Assembly: GCF_001469895.1 (NCBI RefSeq)
Contig: NZ_LOPY01000009.1
Coordinates: 1-64,000 of the forward strand
Direction: 5' to 3'
Length of the DNA stretch: 64,000 nt
Source: Pseudoalteromonas sp. XI10
Lineage (GTDB): Bacteria; Pseudomonadota; Gammaproteobacteria; Enterobacterales; Alteromonadaceae
Position 1 is the stretch's first letter. Every line of letters begins with the position of its first letter. The notes below the pieces were generated by a model. That model was not told the origin of the DNA. It was given only the letters and a program-made list of their open reading frames with translations, and made no database searches. A program made the position numbers and the translations under genes. Below are positions 1-10,285 of the stretch, piece by piece.

Positions 1-201
1 TGTTTCTACTTTTTAAAAAAGTAAAATCAAAACGAATTGACTATATAGTCACTCAGTTACATTTGAGACTCTAAATTTGTTTGCGTCATCTAGCGAACTA
101 GAATCTGCTGTTAGAACTCAACCTGTACGAGTGCCCACACAGATGATTGCTTTATATTGTTAAAGAACGTTTGAGATACTTTTGCGTCTCAAGGGCTGTG
201 C
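1..201 (-). other. rRNA operon leader (5' of 16S rRNA)
   Basis: Read on the minus strand this stretch follows two strong promoters and carries a boxA-like antitermination signal. It then has the kind of leader that precedes 16S rRNA in Vibrio and Pseudoalteromonas relatives, with a TGTGTGGGCACTCG segment at about 128-143. It contains no open reading frame. The 16S gene itself would begin left of base 1, outside the window. Recognition of the leader is from memory of related operons. The same leader motif also occurs in 16S-23S spacers, but the promoters just upstream favour the operon start. Confidence 0.75.
156..169 (-). promoter_or_regulatory. boxA antitermination element
   Basis: The minus strand reads CGTTCTTTAACAAT, close to the rRNA boxA core TGCTCTTTAACA bound by NusB/S10. 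It lies about 35 bases downstream of the P2 -10 box, the usual arrangement in an rrn leader. Confidence 0.7.
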
Positions 202-229
202 ATTCTACGCAAGCCGTCATTTTTGTCAA
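202..229 (-). promoter_or_regulatory. rRNA promoter P2
   Basis: On the minus strand TTGACA (224-229) and TAGAAT (202-207) are separated by 16 bp and followed by a GC-rich discriminator. It is a near-consensus sigma-70 promoter placed between P1 and boxA. Confidence 0.75.
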
Positions 230-336
230 CACTTAATTTTGAGAAAAGTTTATTTTTTCAAAACTCAGTCTTACTTGACTCAACCAACTCGTCGTTTTGC
301 TTTTTTGTAAGCAGTCCGCCGTGTCGGTGGATGCGC

Positions 337-364
337 ATTATAGGGATGCAGCGAATTAACGCAA
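337..364 (-). promoter_or_regulatory. rRNA promoter P1
   Basis: On the minus strand TTGCGT (359-364) and a perfect TATAAT (337-342) are 16 bp apart. GCGC follows directly after the -10 box, the discriminator type that makes rrn P1 promoters sensitive to ppGpp. An A/T-rich run upstream (370-400) could serve as an UP element. Confidence 0.75.
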
Positions 365-502
365 GCACTTTTTTGAGAAAACTTTAAAAAAACTGCCTTT
401 TGTATCCTTTTTAGTCTAAACACCACAAAAGAGAAACTTTATTAACGCTTCAGTAACTTTTTAACCGTATTTAAGGCCATAAAAGTACAATACTCTAAAA
501 AC

Positions 503-528
503 AAAAAAGCCCAGCAATATAGCTGGGC
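503..528 (-). terminator. Rho-independent terminator of rph-pyrE
   Basis: A 7-bp GC-rich stem (GCCCAGC / GCTGGGC, 509-528) is followed on the minus strand by a run of six U. It lies 27 bases past the pyrE stop and about 140 bases before the rRNA P1 promoter. Confidence 0.85.
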
Positions 529-554
529 CTTTAAATTGTTCGCATTTTTAGGTG

Positions 555-1199
555 TTAAGCAATGCCGTATTGATCACGGTATGCTTTTACTGCAGCTAAA
601 TGCTCATCCATTGTACCTTTGGCTTCTAGGTAACTAATTAAGTCAGCTAGTTTTACAATCGAGATAACTTTAGTGCCAAAGTCACGCTCGACTTCTTGAA
701 TAGCAGATAACTCAGCTTTACCTTTCTCTTGGCGGTCAAGTGCAATTAAAACACCACTTAAGTCTGCACCATTATCTGCAATGATTTCCATAGACTCACG
801 AATAGCTGTACCTGCAGTGATCACGTCATCGACTAACATGATCTTACCTTTAAGTTCAGAACCTACTAATGTACCACCTTCACCGTGTGCTTTTTTCTCT
901 TTACGGTTAAAACAGTAAGGTACATCTTTGTCGTGATGATCAGCTAAAGCAACCGCTGTCGTTGTTGCGATTGGAATGCCTTTATAAGCAGGGCCGAATA
1001 ATACATCGTAATCAATGCCCGCATCTTCAAGTGCTGCAGCGTAAAAGCGACCCAAGCGTGCAAGGTCACGACCGGTATTAAATAAACCAGCATTGAAGAA
1101 ATAAGGACTAGTGCGGCCAGACTTTAAAGTAAACTCACCAAATTTAAGCACCTGCTTTTCAAGTGCGAATTCAATAAACTCTTTTTGATAATCTTTCAT
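555..1199 (-). CDS. pyrE: Orotate phosphoribosyltransferase
   Basis: PyrE transfers the phosphoribosyl group of PRPP to orotate, giving orotidine 5'-monophosphate in de novo pyrimidine synthesis in the cytoplasm. The 214-residue protein has the family length. The PRPP-binding loop [10 protein letters not shown] lies at residues 123-132, and the flexible catalytic loop ([13 protein letters not shown]) at 97-109. The ATG lies 22 bases downstream of rph, so the two are almost certainly one rph-pyrE operon as in E. coli. A strong terminator follows. No pyrimidine attenuator is visible in the 22-base gap. Confidence 0.97.
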   Translation of the reverse strand: MKDYQKEFIEFALEKQVLKFGEFTLKSGRTSPYFFNAGLFNTGRDLARLGRFYAAALEDAGIDYDVLFGPAYKGIPIATTTAVALADHHDKDVPYCFNRKEKKAHGEGGTLVGSELKGKIMLVDDVITAGTAIRESMEIIADNGADLSGVLIALDRQEKGKAELSAIQEVERDFGTKVISIVKLADLISYLEAKGTMDEHLAAVKAYRDQYGIA

Positions 1200-1221
1200 A
1201 ACTAATAAACCTACTTCTTTA

Positions 1222-1935
1222 TTAAGCTAATGCTTGCTTTTGAACGTCGATAATTTCACGAATTGAGTGCTTAGCTAATGTAAGTAGCTCATCAAGTTCG
1301 TCGAATGAGAAAGGTTCGCCTTCAGCTGTACCTTGAATTTCAATGATTTTGCCAGTTTCGGTCAAGATCACGTTCATATCTGTTTCGGCTTCAGAATCTT
1401 CTAGGTACTCAAGGTCACTAATTGGTTGACCTTTATATACACCAACTGAAATTGCCGCAATCATATGCTTAAGTGGGTTTGAATTGATCATACCTTTACT
1501 ACGCATGTAAGTAAGCGCATCAACTAATGCAACGCACGCGCCACTGATTGATGCTGTACGTGTACCGCCATCAGCTTGAATAACATCACAATCGATAGTA
1601 ATGGTGTTTTCACCTAACGCCTTTAAGTCAACCGCGGCACGAAGTGCACGTGCGATTAAGCGTTGAATTTCCATTGTACGACCGCCCTGCTTACCGCGCG
1701 ATGCTTCACGGCCATTACGAGTATGTGTTGAACGAGGTAACATACCGTATTCAGCCGTAACCCAACCTTTACCTTGGCCTTTCATAAAGCGTGGTACACC
1801 AGCTTCAACAGTTGCTGTACACAAAACTTTAGTATTTCCAAACTCTACTAATACTGAACCTTCAGCATGCATAGTGTAATTACGTGTGAATGTAACCGGT
1901 CTAATTTGGTTAGGTGTTCTTTCGCTTGGACGCAT
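1222..1935 (-). CDS. rph: Ribonuclease PH
   Basis: RNase PH is a phosphate-dependent 3'-5' exoribonuclease that trims tRNA precursors as a hexameric ring. I place the start at the ATG at 1935, giving 237 residues beginning [14 protein letters not shown]. This is the conserved family N-terminus, and AGGGGA lies upstream at good distance. A longer frame runs to 2001 but adds 22 non-conserved residues. The arginine/glycine-rich substrate-binding segment is at 68-87, and the phosphate/metal-site region ([14 protein letters not shown]) at 115-128. The frame is intact. It is divergent from yicC and co-transcribed with pyrE. Confidence 0.96.
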   Translation of the reverse strand: MRPSERTPNQIRPVTFTRNYTMHAEGSVLVEFGNTKVLCTATVEAGVPRFMKGQGKGWVTAEYGMLPRSTHTRNGREASRGKQGGRTMEIQRLIARALRAAVDLKALGENTITIDCDVIQADGGTRTASISGACVALVDALTYMRSKGMINSNPLKHMIAAISVGVYKGQPISDLEYLEDSEAETDMNVILTETGKIIEIQGTAEGEPFSFDELDELLTLAKHSIREIIDVQKQALA

Positions 1936-2116
1936 TAACGATCCCCTTAATTCTGAATTTGCCACATTATAAGTCGATGTGGTGCCAGATGCCATGTTCA
2001 TTTACATAATTAACTGCATCAGAAAAGCACATTTCAGAAAATTTACGCTAGAGGTTAAAAGCTGATTCGGTATAATCAGTCAACTTTGTAAATTTAATAA
2101 CACTAGGAAATCATCC

Positions 2117-2977
2117 ATGATCCACAGCATGACAGCTTATGCGCGCCGCGAAATTAAAGGCGAATGGGGCACTGGCACTTGGGAAATTCGTTCAGTAAAC
2201 CAACGTTACCTTGAAACTTTTATCCGCGCACCTGAGCAATTTCGTGGCATGGAACCAGTTATTCGTGAGCGTTTACGTAAACATTTACAACGCGGTAAGG
2301 TTGAAGTTTTCTTAAAGTTTGCTGCAAATCCAGCGCATGTTGGTGAGTTAACAATTAACGAATCACTCGCTGAGCAATTAATTAAAAGCGCACAATGGGT
2401 GCAAAACCAAAGCAATGGTGACATAAATCCTGTTGATATTTTACGTTGGCCTGGCGTTATGGAAGCCGAAGAGCTCGATATGGATAGCGTAAACTCTGCG
2501 CTAATTGCAGGGTTTGACCAAGTAATTGAAGATTTTAAACAAGCTCGCGGCGATGAAGGCGCAAACTTACAAGAAATGATAGCTACTCGCCTTGATGCTA
2601 TTTTAGAGCAAGTAACCATTGTTGAAGGCCACTTACCTGAAATTGCTAAATGGCAGCGCGAAAAACTAAACCAAAAGCTAGAAGAACTAAAAACAGACAT
2701 CGACGAGTCTCGACTTGAACAAGAGCTTATTTACCTTGCACAAAAACAAGATGTTGCTGAAGAACTAGATCGCTTAAAGTCGCATGTTAAAGAAACCAAA
2801 AAAATCTTAACTAAAGGCGGCGCATGTGGCCGACGCCTCGACTTTATGATGCAAGAGTTTAACCGTGAAGCAAACACGTTAGCATCAAAGTCTATCAACA
2901 GTGACATTACAAACGCTGCGGTAGAACTAAAAGTGTTAATCGAGCAGATGCGCGAACAAATTCAAAACATTGAATAA
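2117..2977 (+). CDS. yicC: YicC-family endoribonuclease
   Basis: YicC proteins are metal-dependent endoribonucleases. In E. coli YicC has been linked to turnover of the small RNA RyhB. The 286-residue product shows the family N-terminus (MIHSMTAYARRE, then a conserved EIRSVNQRYL segment near residues 23-32). The C-terminal signature GRRLDFMMQEFNRE, near residues 234-250, is thought to form the active site. The ATG has AGGA upstream. The gene is divergent from rph across about 180 bp, the same rph/yicC pairing seen in E. coli, and is followed by a terminator. Confidence 0.93.
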   Translation: MIHSMTAYARREIKGEWGTGTWEIRSVNQRYLETFIRAPEQFRGMEPVIRERLRKHLQRGKVEVFLKFAANPAHVGELTINESLAEQLIKSAQWVQNQSNGDINPVDILRWPGVMEAEELDMDSVNSALIAGFDQVIEDFKQARGDEGANLQEMIATRLDAILEQVTIVEGHLPEIAKWQREKLNQKLEELKTDIDESRLEQELIYLAQKQDVAEELDRLKSHVKETKKILTKGGACGRRLDFMMQEFNREANTLASKSINSDITNAAVELKVLIEQMREQIQNIE

Positions 2978-3000
2978 GCACGCTTTACAGCATTTTTATA

Positions 3001-3030
3001 AGACCCAGCACCTGCTGGGTCTTTTGTTTT
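3001..3030 (+). terminator. Rho-independent terminator of yicC
   Basis: A perfect 9-bp stem (AGACCCAGC / GCTGGGTCT) with a four-base loop is followed by TTTTGTTTT, 23 bases after the yicC stop codon. Confidence 0.9.
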
Positions 3031-3147
3031 GAAAAGTCTAAAAGCAGGCAAACTTGAGCACTTTTAGCGAAATAAAGTACAATAGTTCAATTAAAGGCTT
3101 GGATTAGCGATAGTCCGAGCCTGTTTATTTTTTATTAGAGACAGATC

Positions 3148-3768
3148 ATGGCGCAAACTCGCGGAAATTTATTTATCTTGTCAGCTCCATCAGGGGCTGG
3201 TAAATCAAGCTTAATTGGTGCTTTATTAAAGAAACACAGCGATATGAAGGTATCGGTTTCGCACACCACTCGCTCACCTCGTCCGGGTGAAGAAAACGGT
3301 GTGCACTATCATTTTGTTTCTGTAGATGAGTTCAAAGCGCTAATTGAGAAAAATGACTTTTTTGAATGGGCGCAAGTGTTTGATAACTACTATGGTACGT
3401 CTAAGCAAGCAATCGAAAGCCAACTTGCAGCAGGTATTGACGTATTTTTAGATATCGATTGGCAAGGTGCTCAGCAAATCCGCAAATTAGTTGATGATGT
3501 TGAGACTATCTTTATTCTTCCACCATCAAAAGAAGAACTTGAATCACGCCTAAATAACCGTGGTCAAGACTCTGCTGAGATAATCGCAGGGAGAATGGCA
3601 AAAGCACAATCAGAAACATCACACTATAATGAGTATGATTATGTTGTTGTTAACGATGATTTTGATACTGCACTTTCAGAAATCGAAACTATCGTTATGG
3701 CTAAACGTTTATCGTTAAAAAGCCAAACTGTGCGCCATCAGGCGTTATTAGAGAACTTACTTAAGTAA
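3148..3768 (+). CDS. gmk: Guanylate kinase
   Basis: Gmk phosphorylates GMP/dGMP to GDP/dGDP with ATP and supplies precursors for GTP and (p)ppGpp. The 206-residue protein has the P-loop APSGAGKSS at 13-21. The GMP-binding segment follows (TTRSPRPGE near 39-48, then GVHYHF). It is first in a gmk-rpoZ-spoT-rid run, which couples guanine nucleotide supply, RNA polymerase omega and ppGpp metabolism as in E. coli. Confidence 0.97.
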   Translation: MAQTRGNLFILSAPSGAGKSSLIGALLKKHSDMKVSVSHTTRSPRPGEENGVHYHFVSVDEFKALIEKNDFFEWAQVFDNYYGTSKQAIESQLAAGIDVFLDIDWQGAQQIRKLVDDVETIFILPPSKEELESRLNNRGQDSAEIIAGRMAKAQSETSHYNEYDYVVVNDDFDTALSEIETIVMAKRLSLKSQTVRHQALLENLLK

Positions 3769-3871
3769 TACTTTTTTAAGAATAAGATAAAAATTAACCA
3801 CAAGCTATTGGCGAATTTAACTTGGTACAGTAAACTACGCCTTTGCTTAAGAATTTATTTGGAGTGCTAAG

Positions 3872-4147
3872 ATGGCTCGCGTAACTGTTGAAGATGCAGT
3901 AGATGCAATTGGTAATCGTTTTGACTTAATTTTAGTTGCGGCTCGTCGTGCCCGCCAAATCGCGGTTGGTGGTAAAGATCCACTCGTTGATGCTGAAAAT
4001 GACAAACCAACGGTTATTGCTTTACGTGAAATTGAGAAAGGGTTAGTAGATAGCTCTTCTATGGACGTGATTGATCGTGAAGAACAACAACATCAAGAAG
4101 CAGCAGAAATGGCTGCTGTGGCTGCTATCGTAGGTGGCAACCAGTAA
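3872..4147 (+). CDS. rpoZ: RNA polymerase omega subunit
   Basis: Omega binds the beta-prime C-terminus, helps assemble RNA polymerase and forms part of one ppGpp site. The 91-residue product begins [19 protein letters not shown], the conserved omega N-terminus, and contains the RARQI segment. A GGAG motif precedes the ATG. It lies 103 bases after gmk and 130 bases before spoT. Confidence 0.97.
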   Translation: MARVTVEDAVDAIGNRFDLILVAARRARQIAVGGKDPLVDAENDKPTVIALREIEKGLVDSSSMDVIDREEQQHQEAAEMAAVAAIVGGNQ

Positions 4148-4277
4148 TCAAGCTCCCCGCTTTGATTTAGCTATACGGCTAGTATTTCTACACTAGCCGT
4201 TGGCAAGCCCTTCTTTTCATCGTATATTCTATTCATACCGTTACCGATTTACTTCATTTGCGCATTGGAGTGTGACT

Positions 4278-6383
4278 TTGTATCTATTCGAAGGCCTCAA
4301 AAAGAAAATATCCGAATACTTACCACCTGCTGAGATTGAGCTGGTACAAAAAGCATACGTGGTCGCTCGCGAAGCCCACGAGGGCCAAACTCGCTCAAGT
4401 GGCGAGCCTTATATCACCCACCCTGTCGAAGTGACACAAATACTTGCTGGCATGCACTTAGACCACGAAACGCTGATGGCAGCCCTGATGCATGACGTGA
4501 TTGAAGACACTGACTTCAGCCAACAAGACTTAGCTGAAATTTTTGGCGACACCGTTGCAGAGCTTGTTGAAGGGGTGAGCAAGCTAGATAAACTCAGCTT
4601 TAAAGATAAAAAAGAATTCCAAGCTGAAAACTACCGCAAAATGATCATGGCGATGACTCAAGATATTCGCGTGATCTTAATCAAACTGGCTGACCGTACT
4701 CACAACATGCGTACCCTAGGCGCACTTCGTCCTGATAAACGCCGTCGTATTGCCCGTGAAACCCTAGAGATTTATGCGCCAATTGCGAATCGTTTAGGTA
4801 TTCATGATATAAAAAATGAATTAGAAGATTTAGGCTTTCAAGCGTTATACCCGATGCGTCACCGCGCATTAAGATCAGAAGTGGTCAAAGCACGTGGTAA
4901 TCGTAAAGAAGTTATCAGCAATATTAAAACTGAGCTTGAAGCACGTTTAGAAGAGTCTGGCATCGAAGCAACTATATCTGGTCGCGAAAAACACCTTTAT
5001 AGCATTTACAAAAAAATGCTTAATAAAGAGCTGTCGTTTAACGAGGTGATGGATATCTACGCGTTCCGTATCAATGTTGATAATATGGATACCTGTTACC
5101 GCGTATTAGGTGTAGCGCATAACCTTTACAAACCAATCGAAACACGCTTTAAAGATTATATTGCTGTACCAAAAACCAACGGTTATCAATCACTTCATAC
5201 CTCATTAGTTGGTCCTCACGGTATTCCTGTTGAGATTCAAATCCGTACCCACGATATGGATCATATGGCAGATAAAGGGGTTGCTGCTCACTGGATGTAT
5301 AAAAAAGCCGGTGATAACGCAGGCCACACAGCACAACAACGTGCTCGCCAATGGATGCAAAGCTTACTGGAGCTTCAGCAAAGTGCGGGCTCATCATTTG
5401 AGTTTGTTGAAAACGTTAAAACAGAGCTGTTCCCTGAAGAGATTTATGTATTCACGCCAGATGGCCGCATTGTTGAGCTTCCTATGGGTGCGACAGCAGT
5501 CGACTTTGCCTATGCAGTTCATACTGATGTAGGTAATACCTGTGTGGGTGCACGCGTTAACCGTAAACCTCACCCGCTAAGCAAAGCGCTTGATACAGGG
5601 CAAACGGTCGAAATCATTACCAGCTCTGGAGCGCACCCTAATGCCACTTGGTTAAACTTTGTTGTAACAGGAAAAGCACGTTTAGGTATTCGCAATTACC
5701 TGAAGAGCCAACAGCATGAAGAAGCCATGCTACTCGGTCGACGTTTACTTGACTCAGCGCTAGGTGAAACCAAACTGGATGATATTCCAGATGAAAACAT
5801 TCGCCGTGTACTTCAAGAGCATGAACTAAATACCGTACTTGAGCTATTAGTCGAAATAGGCTCAGGCAATCTAATGAGTGTGCTTATAGCAAAACGCTTG
5901 ATGCAAGTTGATGCAGACGACCTAGACGACCTAGCACAAAAAGCAAAAGCAACCATCATCGGTACTGAAGGCATGTTAGTTAATTACTCTAAATGCTGCC
6001 GACCAGTCCCAGGTGATGCTATTACAGCTTATATCAGCCAAGGTAAGGGCCTTACAGTTCACCGCCAAGAATGTAAAAACATTCGTGGTTGGGAAAAAGA
6101 ACGCTCAAAATACTTAGTTGTAAAATGGGACGATAACCCAGAGAAAGAATATATTGCAGCCCTGCGTATTGAGATTATCAATCACCAAGGTGCACTGGCT
6201 AAATTAACCAATGTTGTTGCCTCAACCCAAGCCAACATTGTTGAAATAGCGACTGACGAAAAAGAAAGTAATTTATACATGATAGATTTAGGTATCACGG
6301 TTAAAAACCGCGTTCATGTTGCTAACATTATGCGCCGCATTCGCGTTATGCCTGATGTGCAAAGAGTCTATCGTAAAAAGTAA
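4278..6383 (+). CDS. spoT: Bifunctional (p)ppGpp synthetase/hydrolase
   Basis: SpoT hydrolyses ppGpp and makes it weakly under several starvation stresses. I choose a TTG start at 4278, giving 701 residues beginning (M)[15 protein letters not shown]. This matches the E. coli N-terminus and length (702), and GGAG sits 7 bases upstream. An ATG-like extension to 4200 would add 26 non-conserved residues. The HD hydrolase domain has His48 and the His72-Asp73 pair. The synthetase region contains [10 protein letters not shown] near 300. A TGS domain (about 385-450), the helical part and a C-terminal ACT domain (about 625-701) follow. All domains are intact. Confidence 0.96.
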   Translation: MYLFEGLKKKISEYLPPAEIELVQKAYVVAREAHEGQTRSSGEPYITHPVEVTQILAGMHLDHETLMAALMHDVIEDTDFSQQDLAEIFGDTVAELVEGVSKLDKLSFKDKKEFQAENYRKMIMAMTQDIRVILIKLADRTHNMRTLGALRPDKRRRIARETLEIYAPIANRLGIHDIKNELEDLGFQALYPMRHRALRSEVVKARGNRKEVISNIKTELEARLEESGIEATISGREKHLYSIYKKMLNKELSFNEVMDIYAFRINVDNMDTCYRVLGVAHNLYKPIETRFKDYIAVPKTNGYQSLHTSLVGPHGIPVEIQIRTHDMDHMADKGVAAHWMYKKAGDNAGHTAQQRARQWMQSLLELQQSAGSSFEFVENVKTELFPEEIYVFTPDGRIVELPMGATAVDFAYAVHTDVGNTCVGARVNRKPHPLSKALDTGQTVEIITSSGAHPNATWLNFVVTGKARLGIRNYLKSQQHEEAMLLGRRLLDSALGETKLDDIPDENIRRVLQEHELNTVLELLVEIGSGNLMSVLIAKRLMQVDADDLDDLAQKAKATIIGTEGMLVNYSKCCRPVPGDAITAYISQGKGLTVHRQECKNIRGWEKERSKYLVVKWDDNPEKEYIAALRIEIINHQGALAKLTNVVASTQANIVEIATDEKESNLYMIDLGITVKNRVHVANIMRRIRVMPDVQRVYRKK

Positions 6384-6394
6384 CAAGGATAATC

Positions 6395-6787
6395 ATGAAC
6401 AAATCTTTTATTTCTACTGATAATGCGCCTGCAGCAATCGGTACTTACAGCCAAGCAGTTAAAGTAGGCACGGCTGTTTATTTATCAGGTCAAATCCCAC
6501 TTGTACCAGAAACAATGGAAGTGATCTCTGAAGACTTTACTGAGCAAACTCACCAAGTATTCAAAAACCTAACAGCTGTTTGCCAAGCTGCGGGTGGTCA
6601 AATTCAAGACATGGTAAAAGTGAATATCTTTTTAACTGACTTATCTAACTTTGCGATTGTTAACGAAGTGATGAGCCAGTACTTTAAGCAACCATACCCT
6701 GCACGTGCCGCAATTGGCGTACGTGCACTACCAAAAGGCGTGCAAGTTGAAATTGACGGTATCATGGAGCTACCTTCAACAAACTAA
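6395..6787 (+). CDS. Rid/YjgF-family enamine/imine deaminase
   Basis: Rid proteins hydrolyse reactive enamines and imines such as 2-aminoacrylate, preventing damage to PLP enzymes. The 130-residue protein is full length for the family. It shows YLSGQIPL near 28-35, and the conserved arginine in the PARAAIGVR segment and a glutamate in VEIDGI near the C-terminus, which shape the active site. It starts 11 bases after spoT with AAGGA ahead, so it is the last gene of the gmk-rpoZ-spoT unit. It could be named ridA, but paralogues are common, so I leave the symbol out. Confidence 0.92.
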   Translation: MNKSFISTDNAPAAIGTYSQAVKVGTAVYLSGQIPLVPETMEVISEDFTEQTHQVFKNLTAVCQAAGGQIQDMVKVNIFLTDLSNFAIVNEVMSQYFKQPYPARAAIGVRALPKGVQVEIDGIMELPSTN

Positions 6788-6795
6788 TCAGCCCT

Positions 6796-6826
6796 GCCAG
6801 CAACGCAAAGTTGCTGGCACTTTTTT
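6796..6826 (+). terminator. Rho-independent terminator after the spoT-rid unit
   Basis: GCCAGCAAC (6796-6804) and GTTGCTGGC (6810-6818) form a 9-bp stem with a short loop, followed by a TTTTTT run. Confidence 0.9.
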
Positions 6827-6940
6827 AGAAAAAGTTCTTACTTCCCTCACCCGAAATTCTTGACTCATTAGCAAATCTCTAGCACTCTGTTGTTATAACA
6901 AGTAAAACCTTTAGCTAATGTAGTAAAAAAGGATCTCCAG

Positions 6941-8545
6941 GTGTTTAAGCTCGCTCACAACGGCAACGTTTTATTAGATGTTCATGAAAACTCGCCTCCT
7001 AGTGCTGCGTTTATTATCGAAGCATTAGAAAAGTCACCATTTTGCGAATGCAGAGTGGATCATGAAGCTATCAATAATTTCTTCAAAAGCGATTCAAATG
7101 AGCGCATGCTTGTAGTTGCCTCTAAACATGATGCGAGCCTAGTTGTTACCCTGAGTGATGACAAAATGCTGGCTACAGGCGAGCTGACTTTAGCTGAAGG
7201 TGGCAAAGTCATGACGCTTGACGATGCCAAAAAAGAGCTTATCAAAGCAGGTGTCGCCCGCGGTTATAAGCAAGCTTTCTTAGAAAAGTTATTACAGCAA
7301 CAGTTTGAGTTACCTGCGGGTGAAGTTGCTAAAGGTGTGCTCGCAAAAGGTCGTTTACCGATTGATGGTCAACCATCCAAGTTCGTACCACAGGTAGAGA
7401 CCTTAAAAGACCGCTTAAAAACACCTAAGCTACGTGAAGACGGCACAGCCGATATGCGTGACTTTGGCAAGCTCGCCAGTGTCGAACCAGGTGTATTACT
7501 TATAAAACAAATTCCTGCTACTCCAGGCAAAGAAGGCTTTACTGTTACTGGTGATGTACTTCCTGCAAAACCGGGGGAAAACACCAAACTAGTCGCAGGT
7601 GAAGGCACCGAAATATCAAAAAATAACCCGCTTGAGCTAATTTCTGTGATCGCTGGTGTACCAGTGGATATTGCCAACGGTATGCGTGTCGATGATATTT
7701 TTACTATTGCCGATGTAAACGTAAAAAGTGGCCACGTAGATTTTGAAGGTAGCGTTATTGTGACTCATAACGTTGAACCAGGCATGCGTATTAATGCCAA
7801 AGGCGATATCACAGTGATGGGCACAGTGGAGTCTGGCCATTTATCAGCGGCTGGCGATATCACTATAAAACAAGGTGTAATTGGTCACCAGCTCGAAGAT
7901 AAAAAGTTATCATGTAATATTATCAGCCAAGGTGACATTCACTTATCACACGGTCAATACTGCTACCTTGAAGCCAATAATATCCTCATTGAACGCCAAG
8001 CCAGCCATTGCACAATGAAAGCCACTAAGCTGTTGCAAATAGGCCAAGAGGATAATCCGCAAGGCAAGCTATTCGGCGGAGAGATCTTAGACGCACAAAT
8101 GTTAATTGCCGGCGAAATAGGCAATGAATCTGGCGCTAAAATGGTTATTCACTTAGCGGCTTCAGGTGCTGATGTCACCGCGCAAACAGATCAGTGTTTA
8201 AAAGATTTAGCACAAACAGATTCACAACTTGATACTTTGCAAGAAGCTATCGAAAAAGCAGATCAAGTAAAAGACGCCGAAAAGAAAAAGCAGTTACTCG
8301 CAAAGATTGGTGCAACACAAATGCACTATTGCGAGCAAGCTGAAATGCTTGAGAAAAAGCTATCAAGCTTAGAGCATCACCTGCATGATTTACTGGAAGA
8401 TGCGCAATTAGTCGTTAATAAAAAACTGCATTCTGGCGTCGAAATTCATATTTTCGAAAAAGTTCTACTCACTAACCGCCAATACCCACCCTGTAAGGTA
8501 AAGCTTGAAGAAAACAAGGTTGAGGTAGAGTTTAAAACCAGTTAA
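6941..8545 (+). CDS. FapA family (DUF342) protein
   Basis: The 534-residue product belongs to the DUF342/FapA family. These have a C-terminal right-handed beta-helix rich in glycine and asparagine repeats and often a coiled coil at the end. The middle (about 185-390) contains repeated short strand-turn units typical of such helices. Residues about 415-490 are charged and predicted helical. It starts at GTG with AGGATC upstream. FapA in Vibrio has been implicated in flagellar or chemotaxis-related control, but here the gene is a lone unit between terminators, so its role is unknown. No signal peptide is evident. Confidence 0.85.
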   Translation: MFKLAHNGNVLLDVHENSPPSAAFIIEALEKSPFCECRVDHEAINNFFKSDSNERMLVVASKHDASLVVTLSDDKMLATGELTLAEGGKVMTLDDAKKELIKAGVARGYKQAFLEKLLQQQFELPAGEVAKGVLAKGRLPIDGQPSKFVPQVETLKDRLKTPKLREDGTADMRDFGKLASVEPGVLLIKQIPATPGKEGFTVTGDVLPAKPGENTKLVAGEGTEISKNNPLELISVIAGVPVDIANGMRVDDIFTIADVNVKSGHVDFEGSVIVTHNVEPGMRINAKGDITVMGTVESGHLSAAGDITIKQGVIGHQLEDKKLSCNIISQGDIHLSHGQYCYLEANNILIERQASHCTMKATKLLQIGQEDNPQGKLFGGEILDAQMLIAGEIGNESGAKMVIHLAASGADVTAQTDQCLKDLAQTDSQLDTLQEAIEKADQVKDAEKKKQLLAKIGATQMHYCEQAEMLEKKLSSLEHHLHDLLEDAQLVVNKKLHSGVEIHIFEKVLLTNRQYPPCKVKLEENKVEVEFKTS

Positions 8546-8546
8546 T

Positions 8547-8572
8547 AAAAAAGAGGCTTAAAGCCTCTTTTT
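8547..8572. terminator. Bidirectional terminator between the FapA gene and asnA
   Basis: AAAAAGAGGCTT / AAGCCTCTTTTT is a near-perfect palindrome with A and T runs on opposite sides, so it can stop both converging transcripts. Confidence 0.9.
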
Positions 8573-8589
8573 ACCAGGGTCATTACTCT

Positions 8590-9585
8590 TTAAAGAATTC
8601 CTTCCACTTGCTGTTTTAGCTGCTCAGGCCAAACACCAACTTGTACTTGCCCGATATGCTGTTTTTGTAACAGCAACATAGCGAGTCGTGATTGGCCTAT
8701 TCCACCACCTATTGTTTGCGGAAACTTTTTCGCCAGTAGCTGTTTATGCCAATCAAACTCTAGGCGAGCTTGGTCGCCTGTAATCGCTAATTGTGTAGCT
8801 AAAGCATCAGGGCTTACACGAATGCCCATTGAAGAGATTTCAAATGCATCTTCAAGCACAGGGTTCCAAACTAAAATATCACCGTTTAAGCCTGCAAATT
8901 TACTACAGGTTTGTGTTGACCAATCGTCATAATCCGGTGCGCGTACGTCATGAATTTTGCCATCTGCAAGTGTGCCGCCTATACCAATTAAAAATACCGC
9001 ACCGTATTCTTGTGCTACCGCTTTTTCACGTTGTTTCGCTGTAAAGTCAGGATACATCTGACGTAGCTGTTCACTGTGTACAAAGGTGATTTGCTCTGGC
9101 AAAAACGGCGTTAAATCAAACTCGCTTGCGACAAAGCGTTCGGTTGCTTTAATCGCCTGATAAAGTGATGTCACGGTTTCTTTTAGCTTGTCTAAGGTAC
9201 GTTCAGTGCTCTCGCAAATCACTTTTTCCCAGTCCCATTGGTCAACATATACCGAGTGAATTGGGCTTAAAGATTCTTCATCCGGGCGAAGCGCCTTCAT
9301 GTGCGTATAGAGCCCCTCACCTACCGAAAAATCGTAATCAGCCAAGGTTTTGCGTTTCCACTTAGCTAATGAATGGACTACTTCAAATTGGCTACCCGGA
9401 ATTGTTTTCACTGCTACCGATACAGCATTTTCAGTACCGCTTAAGTTATCTTGAATACCATCGCCTACTTTTGCCAAGATCGGTGCTTGTACTTCAACTA
9501 ACCCTAATTGTTGTTCTAATTGGCTTGAAAAAAACTGTTTTACTTTACTAATTTGCTGCTGTTGCTGCAGGTAGTGTGAACTCAT
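8590..9585 (-). CDS. asnA: Aspartate-ammonia ligase (asparagine synthetase A)
   Basis: AsnA makes asparagine from aspartate, ammonia and ATP, and resembles class II aminoacyl-tRNA synthetases. I take the ATG at 9585 (331 residues, E. coli 330) because TGAGG lies 9 bases upstream. An ATG at 9600 has no Shine-Dalgarno sequence. Conserved stretches include the VEVQAPIL and [13 protein letters not shown] segments in the first 55 residues and [11 protein letters not shown] near the end, the motif-3-like ATP site. It diverges from asnC as in E. coli, which suggests AsnC control from the 197-bp gap. Confidence 0.96.
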   Translation of the reverse strand: MSSHYLQQQQQISKVKQFFSSQLEQQLGLVEVQAPILAKVGDGIQDNLSGTENAVSVAVKTIPGSQFEVVHSLAKWKRKTLADYDFSVGEGLYTHMKALRPDEESLSPIHSVYVDQWDWEKVICESTERTLDKLKETVTSLYQAIKATERFVASEFDLTPFLPEQITFVHSEQLRQMYPDFTAKQREKAVAQEYGAVFLIGIGGTLADGKIHDVRAPDYDDWSTQTCSKFAGLNGDILVWNPVLEDAFEISSMGIRVSPDALATQLAITGDQARLEFDWHKQLLAKKFPQTIGGGIGQSRLAMLLLQKQHIGQVQVGVWPEQLKQQVEGIL

Positions 9586-9782
9586 AATAATTGGCCTCAT
9601 TCCCAGTTATTGTTACTTGCTTAATTAGAGAAACCCGCTGCTTGGCCCCTCCTGTTAAAACAATCCTCAACTAAGCAAAGATAATTTTCAATAACCCGCA
9701 ATAAAAATAACTTAACATTGAAATTTTCATAAAAATAATGCTATAATATTTATTGATTCAATAATTAACACTAATAAATACC

Positions 9783-10241
9783 ATGGAAAATTATCAAATC
9801 GATAATCTCGATAAAAACATCCTTAATGCTTTAATGGAAAATGCGCGAACAGCGTATGCAGAACTCGCTAAACGCTTTGCAGTCAGTGCCGGAACTATTC
9901 ATGTTCGGGTCGAAAAGATGAAACAAGCGGGAATTATTACAGGCACCCAAGTCAGTATTGATGCCAAACAGCTTGGTTACGATGTTTGCTGTTTTATTGG
10001 TATTAACCTCAACAATGCCCGTGATTACCCACAAACTTTACTGCATTTAAAAGAGCTAGAAGAAGTCGTAGAAGCCTATTACACCACAGGTAATTACAGT
10101 ATATTTATCAAAGTGATGGCACGCTCAATTGATCATCTACAAGATGTGTTAATTAACAAAATTCAAGCCATCGAAGCAATTCAATCAACAGAAACGCTGA
10201 TCTCATTACAAAACCCAATTAGCCGTGCTGTTGTTCCCTAG
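9783..10241 (+). CDS. asnC: AsnC-type Lrp-family regulator
   Basis: A 152-residue Lrp/AsnC regulator. An N-terminal helix-turn-helix (about 5-55, with LAKRFAVSAGTIHVRVEKM) is followed by a RAM ligand-binding domain. In E. coli AsnC activates asnA, with asparagine as antagonist. The divergent position opposite asnA supports the same role here. The ATG is at 9783, just downstream of an AT-rich region holding the divergent promoters. Confidence 0.93.
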   Translation: MENYQIDNLDKNILNALMENARTAYAELAKRFAVSAGTIHVRVEKMKQAGIITGTQVSIDAKQLGYDVCCFIGINLNNARDYPQTLLHLKELEEVVEAYYTTGNYSIFIKVMARSIDHLQDVLINKIQAIEAIQSTETLISLQNPISRAVVP

Positions 10242-10285
10242 GGTATAATCAGCGCCAATTAGAATCCGTCAACGAGCACACAACT

